A DNA stretch of 64,000 nucleotides from the NCBI GenBank assembly GCA_001724265.1, contig MEDY01000076.1:114551-178550 (forward strand). Direction: 5' to 3'. Shown in pieces: positions 32,782 to 45,283 of this stretch. The number at the start of each line of letters is the position of its first letter. The stretch's first letter is position 1. Position numbers and translations under genes: made by a program. Source of the stretch: Rhizaria sp. SCN 62-66. Its lineage: Eukaryota > Rhizaria, unplaced. The notes beneath the pieces were generated by a model. It was not told the origin of the DNA and made no database searches. It was given only the letters and a program-made list of their open reading frames with translations.

Positions 32782-34803
32782 TTACTCGTCCTTCTTAGCA
32801 GGCTCCTCCTCGTCGTCGTCGTCGTCGTCCTCGTCGTCGTCATCAGATGGAGCAGCCTCGTCATCGTCATCGTCCTTCTTCTTGGCCTCGTAGTACCCGT
32901 CGACCTTCATGTCCTTAAGCCCCAGCATGTCCAGCTGTGCCTCCGAGCGGTCGTAGTGCTCCACAGTGAGCATCGCATCCGCGTACGGGTCCGTGTCCGG
33001 GCAGCCGTCGACGCGGCCCTCCACGAACGAGTTCCCCACCGGGTCGTCGAGGATGAACGTGAAGGGCGTGTCGCCCTCGAGCAGCTCCTTGACGCGCGCG
33101 ATGAACTCCTGCATCTTGCTCTTCTGCCCCGCCTCGGCCGAGTCGCCGGCGTAGAAGCCGACCGTCTTGTCGAGCTGGTCCACGATGTCGAGCAGGATGC
33201 CCTCGACGGTGGAGAACTTGCCGCCCAGCGTGCCGTGGCCGAGCTCCAGGTCCAGTTCGGGGATGATCACCGAGGCCTCGTCAGACTTTAGCACGTCGCG
33301 GGTCAGGTCCTCCTTGCAGGTCGCCTGCAGCGTGATCTTGACGGCCTGTGACGGAAGATGTAAAAAGCAAAGGGAAAGTGGACGAATGTTAGATTTGATG
33401 GCACACATTATCACTGAATAGAAAACAACGTTGATGTTAACATAGGTACATGAAAATCGGTTAGGTATCTTTCTATCGATACAAAAGAGTGTGAATATAT
33501 GCTGCTACTGATTAAGAAGACGTACCTGGTCGGAGACGCCACCTCCGGGCTTGATCTCGGAGTCCTTGAAGCCGCAGTGCTCGCACGTAGTGCACATGAC
33601 GATCACGGTCTGGAAGTACGGGATGTCGATCAAGCACATCTTGGTGTAGTTGTCGCGCCCGCACTCGTGGCACTGCGCAGTGAAGTCGGCCGCCTTGTTG
33701 GCGCTGTCACTGATCAGCGAGTCGAACTTCTCCAACGGCTTCTTGTCCATCATCGTCGCCGCCATCGTCTTGAGCGGCGCCTTGGAGCCGCCCGACTTGT
33801 ACGTGTCGCCGCGCTCGGGCGCCAGTCCGTCCGCGCGCACGGGGGCCGCAATGTGCGCACCCGTGCCAGGCAGGTTCGGGTTCAGCCCGCTTGCGGCGAT
33901 GGCCGCCGCGGTGGCCTTGGCCTTGGCAGCGTTCTCGCGGTTGAGCGCCTGTTGCTTGGCCTGCTTGCCGCGCAGCGCCGCCTGGTCCTCCTTGATCTGC
34001 AGCATGGCCGCGGCGATGAGGTCGCGCTTGAATGCCTCAGCCTCCTCGGCCTTGACCGCGAGCACCTGCTCCGAACCCGCGGAACCCGTGGCGGCTTCAC
34101 TTGCGGCCATCTGCGCGAGCTCCTCGTCCGTGGGGGAAAAGCCCAGGTCGATGACCTCCTGACGCGTGCGCTGGCGCTTGATCACCTTGCACCGCGGGTC
34201 GGGGCCGGGTGCGTAGGGGTTCTGGATGAACGAGTTGCCAGCCAGGTCGTCGACGATGAAGGTGAACGAGTCCTTGCCCTCCTGGAACATCTCCATGCGC
34301 TGGATGAAGTCGGTCATCTTGGCAAACACCTCGGGGTCCTCCGCCTGGCGCTGGTCCTGTCCGGCCATGAGCGACTCCTTGATGTTGAGGAGGAAGCCTT
34401 CGAGCGTGTTGAGCTCGGCGCGCTTAGCGGGAATCTCGAAGTCAACCTCGGGGATGAGGATGCGCGCCGTCTCGGAGCGGACGATGTTGCGGCACAGGTC
34501 CTTGCGGATCTCCTCGTCCGAGCACATCATGGCGTCGACCGAGAGCTCGTAGCGCACGGCCGTGTCGGCCAGCCCGGCGGCGGACTTGACTTCGCGGGAG
34601 CGGAATTGGCAGTGCGGGCACTCGAACGACGTGACGAGGATCTCCTTAAACATGGGGATCATCATGAGCAGCACGTGCGTCGTGCCGTTCTCGAAGCACT
34701 TCATGCAGACGGTTTCGACGATGTGCACGTCGCCCGTCTTGGTGTGGCGCACCGTGTCGCGCATGCCGGGCTTGTCCGCGTGCTCCGTGGGGGTGGGGTC
34801 CAT
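32782..34803 (-). CDS. ZPR1: ZPR1 zinc-finger protein
   Basis: Two exons, 34803-33526 and 33345-32782, encode 613 residues. The intron (33525-33346) is GTACGT...CACAG, phase 0. The protein has the duplicated ZPR1 layout. Zinc finger 1 is CMKCFENGTTHVLLM...CPHCQFR, followed by homology domain A with SETARILIPEVDFEIP and FTFIVDDLAGNSFIQNPYAP. Zinc finger 2 is CHECGRDNYTKMCL...CEHCGFKDSEI, then domain B with ASVIIPELDLELGHGTLGG and FILDDPVGNSFVEG. ZPR1 binds eEF1A and helps fold it, and shuttles to the nucleus in growing cells. The length exceeds the usual 450-490 because of an Ala/Lys/Glu-rich linker between the halves and an acidic Asp/Glu tail. It ends in TAA. Both zinc fingers keep all four Cys. 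Confidence 0.96.
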
Positions 34804-35922
34804 CAGACTGGGCGGCGCACGGGGAGCGGGAGCGCAATAGTGGGAGGGACAGTTGTTTGGTGAGGAATGAAAGGGGTGTGTCGGAGTGATGATGAGAGGG
34901 GGTGTGCCTTACAGAGGGGTTCGGAAAGCGTAAAGGTTGCATGGCCTTGCTATATACACGGTTGAAAGAATTTTTCAGTTTAGATATGCCTTCTTGTCGG
35001 TGCTAGAAGGGAATGAAAAGGAGTTGAATGGGTGCGACGCGGGAATGCGTAGCAGCGAGAGTGCACCGAAACTCCAGAACATGGGCGAGAGCCGCAAGTC
35101 AACAGGGCACTAAGACAGCCTCGAATCAGCGTCTAAAATACAGGAACTTCATAATACTACGCATATTTCTCGCCTCGCTTTATAAATTAGTAAAAGACGG
35201 ATGACAAGTGGCACTGTTTAGCTTATTAGATGCGCGCATACGCCGGCTGACTGCAGCTGTCCGTCGCGGCTCGATTGAGTTTTTCGGAACCGGGAACCAG
35301 CCGACCCCGCCCCCCTTCACAGGCTCATCTGAGAATAAACGCAGAGATTGACAGCTGCTGGACTTAAAACAACTTCAAAATCTTATAGGTGACACAACAA
35401 CATATACCAGCGCAATGTTTATCAATTGTGTCATGCTCGTCTTTTCTGTATACTAGACGACTTTGTGGAAGCGCCAATTTCTTTTTCACGATATATCACG
35501 CCAGCTAGCTGTTTTCAAAATACAAATATACATAAAGTATTTCACGTGAATGCTTTAATAAAATATTCGAAATGTGGTCCTTAATATTACGTTATTGATC
35601 GTCGCTGTGACGAAAAAAGCAAGGTTTTAGAGCCAAGTATGTGCCGCCCAGGCGACGTCGCAACCGCACGACGTGGGGGGGCAGATAAAAAGACCGTGGT
35701 TCTCGACAGATTGATCGTCAACAAGAGTTTAACAAATATATTCGACATTGACCTATATATTAATCAATATTTCTTCATCAAATCTGTCTAACCTCAATTG
35801 TGTGTGCTCAAATTACACTTCTTCGATAGCTCGTTGGTGCGTGGCAAAGCAGCAATAACCCTGCTTGTTCACTCACCATCGGCTCACCCCCCTTGCATCG
35901 CGCCACGCCTATCTCACGCGCC
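34804..35922. other. Divergent intergenic region between ZPR1 and MATE genes
   Basis: A 1.1-kb AT-rich spacer that should hold both promoters. The ends are pyrimidine-rich in the sense of each gene. Open frames are short. No RNA gene or repeat recognised. Confidence 0.6.
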
Positions 35923-38900
35923 ATGTCGTCGGAGTATAACGCATACGAGTCCCCCGACGCCCCTGTCTCTGATAACCCCGCTTCTCTTGCGCCCTATTCT
36001 GCCCTGCCAGATGACAGCAGCAATACGTTGGACAACGCGCACAAAGCGAGCACCAACAGCAAAGCTCACAAGGACACCACCGGAGGCGACGACAATGACG
36101 ACAGCAATGACAACGAGGCTGATGACGACACGTACCACGAGGGCGCGCTCCCCGCCTTGCGCAGCCGCAGCAACTTCGCGCGCGGCAAGTCGCTCCTCGG
36201 CTACGACAGCTCGGCCTCGTTCGCGCTGCTCTCGGGCACGCGGCGCAAGACGTCCAATCTTGAGCGCGTGATCAGCTGCGTCAATAACCTCGACACGGCA
36301 ATGAGCTTTGCCAACTACGACTTCTGGGCCGAGGCGTCTGTTCTGTCCTCCGCGTCTTCGTCATCGTTCGCGGGCTCATTCGCGCGCTCACCCACCTCCA
36401 AGTCTGCTCTCCCGCGCCCCGCATCCATCAACGTCGCCAAATCGCCATCGTCTTCGCTCAAGACCATGCTTGGCTCCGGTGACGCTGCGACCGGCGCCAG
36501 CGACGGCGCCGCCGCCCCGGCCGGCGTCGACGAGAACGGCGAGTTATTGGATACCTCTGACTCCGTGTCCCGTGCATTCCTGTCCCACGAGCTGTGGATG
36601 ATGCTCTCAATCGCGGCCCCCGTCGCCCTTTCGTTCCTCTGCCGTTCGACCATGTTCCTCGTCGACGTCTCCGTGCTCGGCCGCATTGACACAGACTACC
36701 TCGCGGGCGCCTCGCTGGCCAACATCTGGATGAAGATCACATCCACACTGGTCGACCGCGGCGTCGGCGGCGCCGTCGGCGTCATGTGCGGACAGGCGTA
36801 CGGCGCCAAGAACTACCGCCTCGTCTCGCTCTACGTGCAGCAGGCGCTGCTGTGGGCCGTCGTGGGCAGCTTGCCGGTGGCGGCGCTGTGGTCAGCGACT
36901 TCGCCGATCCTGCAGCTCGTGGGCGTTAACAAGGTGCAGGCCGACCTGGCGGCCGAGTTCTCGCGCTGGTCGCTCATCAAACTCGTCCCGATCAACGTGT
37001 ACTACGTGCTGCAGCGCTGGATGCAGGTGCAGCGGCAGGTGTTGCCTGCTATGATTGTCAACATTGCGTCCGTCGCGGCCAACTTCGGGCTCAACATGCT
37101 GCTCGTGCACGGCTGGGAGGCCGTCGGCGTAAGTCCACTGGGGTTCAAGGGCTCGGCAATTGCGACCTCTCTCACTCAAGTCTTCATCCTTGTCACATTC
37201 TTCCTCTACGTGTGGCTCAACGGCTATCACCAGAAGACTTGGTTTGGCTGGGACATGCGCGCGGCGCTGCGCAAAGATCGCGTGAAGCGCTTCCTGCTGG
37301 GTCAGGTCATCCCCCTCGGCATCGGCTCTTGCTTCGAGGAATGGCAACTTCAAGTGCGTAAAACCTTCAAAGCGAAGCTTTTGTCGATATATATTGTGAT
37401 TATATGTACCAGTCACATGTTTAAATGACATTCTTTACTCTGGTGTTGGTTCAACTAATTTATATTTCCAGATATATCATTTCATCTTCTCTCAATCTAC
37501 TCTGTTCTTTTCGTAGGCTGTTGGCTTGCTCGCTGCGAAGCTTGGCACCATTGCTGTCGCGACTCATAGCGCGACCCTATCCGTGTTCTACTGCTCCTGT
37601 GCACTCGTCTACGGCCTCTCGGCCGCACTGGCGGTTCGCGTCGCCCGCCACCTCGGCGCCGGCACGCCCGCTCGCGCGCGCGCAGTGTCCAAGTACGGCG
37701 TCGTCATCTCGTTCGTCCTCGGCGGACTCATCTGCCTCGTCTACATCTTTTTCCGCAACCTCTCGAAGCTCTACTCGTCGGACCCGCTGGTGTGGGAGCA
37801 GTCGCGCCGCATCCAGCTCGTCGTCGGCTTCGCTTTCCTCTCCATGTCCCTCTACTACGCCACGCTCGCCTCGCTCAACGGACAGGCGCGGCCAATCAAC
37901 GTCGCCGTCAGCTTCTTCATCGGGGCCTGGTGCATCGGCGTCCCGCTGTGCTACGTGCTCGCCTTTGTGGCCGATTTGGGGCTGCTGGGGCTTTGGATCG
38001 GGACAATGTGTTCGCAGACGGCCGTCACTGCAGTCATGGGGATCTCTGTCCTCAGTTCGGGTGCGTCGACTACCGTGATGCGAAAAACAGATGCGCACGA
38101 TAATCTCTTTGGGAATGATTTATTTTACCAATGTGTGCTATGTTGCCTCTTGTCTCACCCCATCTTTGTTTATGTTTCTTGCTCATTTGACACCGCTCAT
38201 GAAGACTGGGAAGAGCTAACTCTGCTCGCTGCTGAAAAGGCTGAAGCCAAGACTCGCACCATTGCGCTGGCGTCCAGTGAGTTCGAGGAAGCCGGCATGG
38301 GCGACACCGAGTTTGGCGATGAAGCTATTGAGGCGCTTGAGGGCGAACTGTCGGCGGAGCATCTGAACGCAAGCTTCGGCAACGGTGGTGTCAACAACGG
38401 CAATAGCAGCGCCGCGATCGTTAAGGTAACGACGCAAGGCAGTGCTGCTGCCCCTGCGAATGCAAGTGGTCGAAATACTGGCCGTAGGCGCAGTGGAGAC
38501 AGCAGCAATAGCGGCAGCAGCGGCGACAACTGGCAAAACCGTGGCGGCATGAGCTTCAAAGCGATCTCCATCGCAGGCTCTGTCTCATCCAACCACGGCA
38601 CCAGTGCTCTTGACAACGTTGAGAGCAACGCCAATGCTGCTGGCGATCCTGCTGGCAACAACAAGAACGGTCACAAAAGCAGCTTGAAGAACGCAAAGAT
38701 CGACGATGCCAACGGTAATGCGAAGAGTAAGAACGGCCGAGTGATGTTTGCAATCGCTCCGGGCTCTTTTGTCACAAGCTCCTCTGTCCCTGTTCTTGCC
38801 GACAACACCGGCGATACGACGAGCAAGAGCACGCCCGAGAGCGGATCTGTGAGCGGCGACAGCGCTGGTACTTCGCGCAACCTGTCAAACGTGACGGCAG

Positions 38901-38968
38901 ACATGGGCTTTGTGCCGCAAAGCGCTGCTATTGCGAGGGGCAAAAACGCCGATAATGCGCAACGGTAA
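35923..38968 (+). CDS. MATE-family multidrug/toxin efflux transporter
   Basis: I model three exons: 35923-37353, 37517-38060 and 38205-38968, 912 residues. Intron 1 (37354-37516) is GTGCGT...CGTAG and AT-rich. Intron 2 (38061-38204, GTGCGT...GAAG) is inferred: it is 144 nt, contains no in-frame stop, is T-rich, and its removal joins ISVLSS to DWEEL, a junction that looks normal after the last membrane helix. About 220 N-terminal residues are Ser/Asn/Asp-rich. The core shows the two six-helix halves of MATE proteins, starting LWMMLSIAAPVALSFLC, with ALSTAMG-like segments (GGAVGVMCGQAYGAKNY; AALAVRVARHLGAGTP) in both halves. MATE proteins export organic cations or metabolites using H+ or Na+ gradients. 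A roughly 250-residue disordered tail follows. It ends in TAA. The substrate is unknown. Confidence 0.9.
38061..38204 (+). other. Inferred stop-free intron of 3n length in the MATE gene
   Basis: Between GTGCGT at 38061 and AG at 38203-38204 the sequence is T-rich and would encode a segment unlike any MATE (TVMRKTDAHDNLF, then a Cys-rich hydrophobic run). It is 144 nt and lacks in-frame stops, so retention would insert 48 residues without frameshift. Confidence 0.55.
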
Positions 38969-40383
38969 GAGAGCAGCGCGTATATATTCCAGTCTTGACC
39001 TGTGTGAATAACTCGTACAATCTGTGTGTATACTTCATTTTCTTGTCTTAATAATGTGTACTCTGTCTTTGTTTGTTTCTCTTTTTGTTACGCTATCGTT
39101 TGCGCTGTAATTGCTATTGTAACTGTTACACGCATAATAACATAGTATTTGATGGTGGTGTGGTTAAAATCATTTTTTCTGTTTGTTGGTTATTTATTGG
39201 ATCTGTATGCTCTGACTTTGCCGCTGTGAATTCAGTGTCGTAGTTACTATTGTGGTGCTGTGCTTGTGATCGCTTTTCAATCGAACTCTTGTGAACACGC
39301 GATGCACGATATACAAAATCGAAGTTGATAGCAAACACTAAACATGGCAATCGGACTTATAAGAGAAAGTGACACCTTTATTGCAATGACTATATCTCTA
39401 TAAAGCGTTGGTGTGTGTAACTTTGCTCCGGGTTTTAATCTGCCGCTTTGTGGCAGCGCACCCAATGCGCCGTATTGTGACTCATTGTGTCTTCTTAGTC
39501 TTCTTTGAAGACGCTGACTTAGACGTGTTGGCTTTGGTCGGTGCTGGTTTGGAGAGTCCACAAAACACATTTATTTTCTCGCTAACTTTTGATTTTACCT
39601 CCGTCAACTTTTGGGACTTTTACCTTCCTGCGGCATTGTCTCCCATCCCACAGAAAACTGGTCCCACCCTTCCAGACATCTGGACCGCTTTGCCCCATGA
39701 TTCCGGCTTGTTTCTCGTCTCGTGTTGCTTCGCACTTACATGTGTTAAACACATCTATCTGCCATTGTTTCGGTACCCAAAAACGCGTTAGGTTGCAAGA
39801 ATAAGTGGGCTATGATGCGTTTGATGGTAGAGATGGGACGTGTGACCGGCAGATACAAGGAGGATGATAACCTTGGAAACAACATTGCAACGAGAGATTA
39901 TAAAAAGGCGATAGGTTGAATTAAACTATGCGCGAATAAAATACTCAATTACAAGTATATAACGGATTATGATGCATATCATCGACGAATACGTTGGCGC
40001 CTCTGTGGACACTCTCATGCCGCTCGTCCCATTTTGCCATATGGCCGTTAAGACATCATCAAAAAACAGATAGCGATGTGATGATTAGTGTGTATCCATT
40101 GAATCGTTGCAAAATGTGGATCCCATTTGCGCACTTTTCCTGTTCATCTCAAACATTGCGACCTTAGACAAAGCAAAATTGATTTTTTGATATGGCCCTC
40201 AAGTCCTAGTTCTCACCACAAACATCAATATAATATCCAAGCCAGCATTGCCGAGTCCAGCCGTGTGCGCTGGTGTCCATACTCTCCACATACACGGTCA
40301 TGTCAAATTGCGTTACGCCCCACAGCATCTTCGCTGAGAGTGTCACGTATTCATCCTCACTCTCGCCACTCAGCTCATTTCGT
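38969..40383. other. Convergent intergenic region; possible very small minus-strand gene
   Basis: A 1.4-kb AT-rich spacer between the MATE and REEP stop codons. On the minus strand a frame from ATG 39754 can be joined across a 42-nt GTAAAA...TTAG segment (39623-39582) to a Lys/Ser/Thr-rich tail ending in TGA at 39482, about 75 residues. The segment is shorter than every other intron here and no domain is recognised, so this is only a possibility. The rest looks non-coding. Confidence 0.35.
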
Positions 40384-42555
40384 TCATTCCTCCCCCTCGC
40401 TCTTGCCTCCCGGCAGGCCCTCGACCTCGCGGCCCAGGCTGGCAGTGTCGAGGTAGTCCGCGCCGCCGCCGCCGCTGCCCAAGACGGGGGCGGGGAGCGG
40501 TGCGTCGTTCGCACTGTTGTTGTTACTGTTGCTCTTGATATTGCTGATATTGCTGTTATTGTTGTTGTTGCTGTCGACCATCGCCCAGTCCTCGTCGTCC
40601 TGCTGGTCGAACCAAGGCGACGCACACACGGCGGCCTTCACCGCCGCAGCGTCAACAGCAACAGCACCAGGAGCGTTGCCAGAAGCAGCAGCACTCTCGT
40701 CGGCGCCAGCGTCAGCAGCGACGGAAAGGCTGACGCTAGTGGCGACGCAGACGCCGACGGCGCCGCCGTCGGCGGCCACGGCGGCAACGGCAACGGTGCG
40801 GATGTTCGCGTACACAGCATCCGCCTCTGCGTCATCCACCACATTCGCGTCGGCAGGAACAGAGACAGCGTCGCTCGCGCTCGCACTCGCGGCAGACTCG
40901 GGCTGAGGCTCCGAGCTCTTGGCATTCTCACTCACGCTCTCGTTATGGTTGTTGCCACGCGCGTCGGGCACGTCGATAGGGGTGAAAAGCGCTTTGACGT
41001 CACGCACGACTGACGGCAGCGCCGCCAACGCGTGCGCCGTCGCCACGCCCGCGCGCGCCGCCGCCGCCAGCGCCTGCGACGCCAGCGCCGCACCCCTGCT
41101 GCCGGCGGAGCTGTTGGCCGCGCTCCCGGGGTTCGCACCACTGTCCACACTACTGCTCAGGCTGCTGCTGCCGTCAGAGGCCAAGGGGGTGGCGCTCGCA
41201 GGCGACGAAGGCACGTGCAGAGACAAGTCAATCCCCGTCAAGTCTGAACTACCTGCACCTGCACCTGCATTCGCGCTCGCATTGATGCTGCCGCCGTTAG
41301 CATACGCCTGTAGCAGCTCCTCCGCAGTCTGAGGCTTCTTGCTCCCAGCACTGTTGCTGTTGCTGTTGCTGTTGCTGGCGCTGCCCGTTGGCGCTGCGAA
41401 GAAGCTCGCCGTGCCCGCCGCCGCCAGCGCGGCCGCGCTGCTCGCGCTGCTGCCGCTGTCGGGAGGGCTGTTTGCAGCAGCGAGGGGCGTGCTTGCCGCG
41501 GAGCGCACCTTGTCCTGCGCGTCGACCCACTGCGCCGACGCGCTGCGCAGCCGCTGCAGCGTGTCGTGCGAGGCCTTGCGCATCAGCGCCGCGGCGGAGC
41601 CCTTGGTGGCCTCGGCGGCGCGGGCGGTGGCGCGGAGCGAGGTCTCGATCATGGGGCGATGCGTGCGGACGACGGGGCGCATGACGAGCGCGAATAGCGT
41701 CGACGCGCCCTCGGTCGTGGGGGAGTAGCACCAAATCAGGAAGACAAGCTTGAGCAGGTGGTAGAAAGGGATCCAAGAGAGCCCCCAGTCCGTCACCGCC
41801 TCGGAAGTACTGAAGAGGAAGAAAACGATCCAGTAGCACAGCATATGCTTGCGCAGCGCGAACTGGGCGCTGGGACGCGTGCCGCTGCCGCCCATAGTAC
41901 CGCTGCCGCTGCCGTTGCCGTTGGGCCGGGAGCGGGAGCCGCGGGGGCGCAGGCCTGACACGGGAGCCCCGCTAGCGTTGTTGTTGTTACTGCTAGAGCC
42001 GTTGCGTGGCGTGAGGGCGGCTGAGGCAGCGCGGGAGCGGGTGCCGTCATCGCGCGCGTTGCTGTTGCTGCTGCTGTTGCCGCCAACGGAGCCGCCGTGC
42101 TGAGGGTAGGTCGACGGGTGGTCCGAGATGGTGCTGAGCGTGGTCATCAGCGGCACGACGAAGCCGGCGAGAAAGACGACGAGGGACATGCCGTAGCCCC
42201 AGATGACGAGCGAGAGCACGGCACCCACGGCAGCCAGCACAATGTACACCTTCTGCACGTGCAAAACGCGCTCCAACGATGACAGCAGCGGATACTCCTC
42301 CAAGTTGTCGTTCCAGTCGTCGAGCGTGGCCCACACGGAGGATGACCACGACGCGTCGGCGCCCAGGCTGGCGCGGCGACTCAAGCGGCGGCGGCGGCGC
42401 AGGCGGGCCGCCTCGTCCTCGTCCTCGTACGCGGCGTCGTCGTTGTAGTCGTGGCTGTCGGGGCCGTGGCCGTTGTGGTCGCCGTCGAAGTGGTCATCGT
42501 TCTCGTCGTCATCGCTGGAAAAGTTACCGGGGATCGGAACGCGGTTGCTAAACAA
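40384..42555 (-). CDS. REEP/Yop1 (TB2/DP1/HVA22) family ER membrane-shaping protein, with long disordered tail
   Basis: A frame of up to 723 residues ending in TGA. The start is uncertain: ATG 42555 (MFSNRVPIPGNF) is used, but TTTAG just after it could be a splice acceptor, so a 5' exon may exist. An acidic, Arg-rich N-terminus leads to a first membrane hairpin (about 42140-42250, VYIVLAAVGAVLSLVIWGYG). After a Ser/Asn/Gly-rich loop comes the signature second hairpin (41720-41850): LCYWIVFFLFSTSEAVTDW, then LSWIPFYHLLKLVFLIWC and SPTTEGASTLF, matching the YWxV...E..D..LSWxPFYY.LK pattern of REEP5/Yop1/HVA22. These proteins sit in the ER as hairpins and curve tubules. An amphipathic-looking helix follows, then about 450 residues of Ala/Ser/Asn-rich sequence, much longer than the usual roughly 200-residue protein. 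The loop between hairpins is also enlarged. Confidence 0.85.
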   Translation of the reverse strand: MFSNRVPIPGNFSSDDDENDDHFDGDHNGHGPDSHDYNDDAAYEDEDEAARLRRRRRLSRRASLGADASWSSSVWATLDDWNDNLEEYPLLSSLERVLHVQKVYIVLAAVGAVLSLVIWGYGMSLVVFLAGFVVPLMTTLSTISDHPSTYPQHGGSVGGNSSSNSNARDDGTRSRAASAALTPRNGSSSNNNNASGAPVSGLRPRGSRSRPNGNGSGSGTMGGSGTRPSAQFALRKHMLCYWIVFFLFSTSEAVTDWGLSWIPFYHLLKLVFLIWCYSPTTEGASTLFALVMRPVVRTHRPMIETSLRATARAAEATKGSAAALMRKASHDTLQRLRSASAQWVDAQDKVRSAASTPLAAANSPPDSGSSASSAAALAAAGTASFFAAPTGSASNSNSNSNSAGSKKPQTAEELLQAYANGGSINASANAGAGAGSSDLTGIDLSLHVPSSPASATPLASDGSSSLSSSVDSGANPGSAANSSAGSRGAALASQALAAAARAGVATAHALAALPSVVRDVKALFTPIDVPDARGNNHNESVSENAKSSEPQPESAASASASDAVSVPADANVVDDAEADAVYANIRTVAVAAVAADGGAVGVCVATSVSLSVAADAGADESAAASGNAPGAVAVDAAAVKAAVCASPWFDQQDDEDWAMVDSNNNNNSNISNIKSNSNNNSANDAPLPAPVLGSGGGGADYLDTASLGREVEGLPGGKSEGEE

Positions 42556-42673
42556 ACATATACGCGTATTTCACAACACAATACAGAGTAATGCGTACGT
42601 TATCATATTCAACGTATATAACATAGAGTACCCCGTTGAAATCGCATAGATTTGAATCGATATGTTAAAGTTA

Positions 42674-42706
<33 letters not shown>

Positions 42707-43537
42707 GGCCATGGGATGTGCCGCCACTGCCGTTGCTGCCGGCGGCAGCCTGTGTGCCGTTGTCAAAGTATGACATGCCGCGGGGCTGATGTGCACACTG
42801 CAGAGTGTGTGGCAGTAGCGCGGGGTGGTGTTAGGGCGGGCGAGAGAGTTGTTGCCAAGCAAGTCAGTCGCTACAAGAGGGAAAGAGATAGCTGTTAACG
42901 CTCGTGGCTGGAGAGCACGAGAAAAGACGAGACAACGAAGACAAAAACGTTCTCTGGCGAGAGCGCAGCTGTGATACGATAGGTATAAACAGCAGTGCAG
43001 TAAGGGGTCGTGTGAGTCAGACAGAAATAAGGAGAGGGAGAGACGATGTAGAGGCGGGCGTGGATGCGAGTTCGAACTGCTGATGGGCACACGCACGTGC
43101 ATCTTAGCAAGGCTGAGAAAGACATAGAACGCCAAAATCAAGAATCAACAAAGAAGTACAATACTTCAAACGATGTCTAAAATATCAAAATTGTTGTAAA
43201 ATCCGTCGTTATCGAGTTAAACTAGAGCTTGTTGATCAGCAAATCGGCAGTATCCCCCCCGCCACAACCACAAGCGAAGCGCAACGAGTCGCTGTGTCAA
43301 CGGACACAAACATGCGGAACGCATTGTTATAACAAGACATTTCGCGTATAACGAGTATCTACATTGGAGTTGTTGCAACATATGGTGTATTAAAAGCTTT
43401 CAAATCTTAGTGCATGTGTAATTCCGCACTGAGTGCACATATACCCGCGTATCCATCACGCTAAATTAAAAAATCCCTAAGTCTGCTGTCACAGAAAGCA
43501 TATCTGTAAACGCTCGTAAACCCTCACCTGCTTAGGC
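42556..43537. other. Intergenic region upstream of REEP gene and 3' of TPI
   Basis: A spacer of about 1 kb. The part at 42700-43140 is pyrimidine-rich on the minus strand and probably is 5' leader of the REEP gene; it contains a 32-base A run (T on the sense strand). The part at 43150-43537 is AT-rich 3' flank of the TPI gene. No other feature recognised. Confidence 0.5.
42675..42706. repeat. Homopolymer of 32 A
   Basis: An uninterrupted A run on the plus strand, read as T32 in the REEP gene direction about 120 nt upstream of its proposed ATG. The exact length is likely to vary between sequencing reads. If it lies before an acceptor it could act as a polypyrimidine tract. Confidence 0.95.
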
Positions 43538-44706
<1,169 letters not shown>

Positions 44707-45283
44707 GATGCGGAGAAAGCTATGGTTTGGTGCGTAGCAGAGATCATGAAGCGTGGAGGGGAGGCGGTGACGGCACAGCGTGGAAGGGCGTGAGAAGAAA
44801 CAAGGAATAGGGTAGGAAGGAAATGCATGGTGGAAGTGTAATAAACAATTGCTATAGGATGCCTACTGTCCCTTATGGATTCACTGCGCGCATTTCTCAG
44901 CACGGATGTTCGATAGCAGGTATCTCTGCATTTGAATAGTCACTCTTCGAGATCTGGTCCAGCGCTTGTTCACCACTGCAACGGCCGCAGAGTCGCGTCA
45001 TCCTCATGCCCTGCTCTGCAATGATCGTACTTAACACAGAAAACAAAGAATCTAAATGTAATCTATTGGATTTGTAATACTCCTAAAATTGCAGCTGCTA
45101 GCACTCCGACCTTGATTGTCAAATCTACTCTCCTAGCTCGCCATCTGAACTTGTCACTCACTTGTCGTCATCTCCTCTCTATCGGCTTTCGTCCTGGTCC
45201 GATCGCGCACTTTCCCCTTGTATACCGCCGTCTTGGCATTGCGTGCTTCTCTGAATACTCCTCTCTTTGCCGTCGCAGCAGCC
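44707..45283. other. Divergent intergenic region between TPI and 7TM-protein genes
   Basis: A 577-nt spacer. The right end (about 45110-45283) is pyrimidine-rich on the plus strand, consistent with a 5' leader ending at the GCC-ATG-G start of the next gene. Both promoters should be here. No other feature recognised. Confidence 0.6.

Noticed and set aside
33499-34863. A long plus-strand open frame opposite ZPR1
   Set aside because: ZPR1 on the minus strand has both zinc fingers and correct splice sites. The plus frame is Arg/Leu/Val-rich antisense sequence. The same applies to frames at 16406-17896 (minus), 28913-30106 (plus), 45431-46741 (minus) and 49149-50963 (plus).
42671-43141. A 156-codon minus-strand frame ending in polyPhe upstream of the REEP gene
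   Set aside because: It is pyrimidine-rich leader sequence; the Phe run is translation of the T32 tract.
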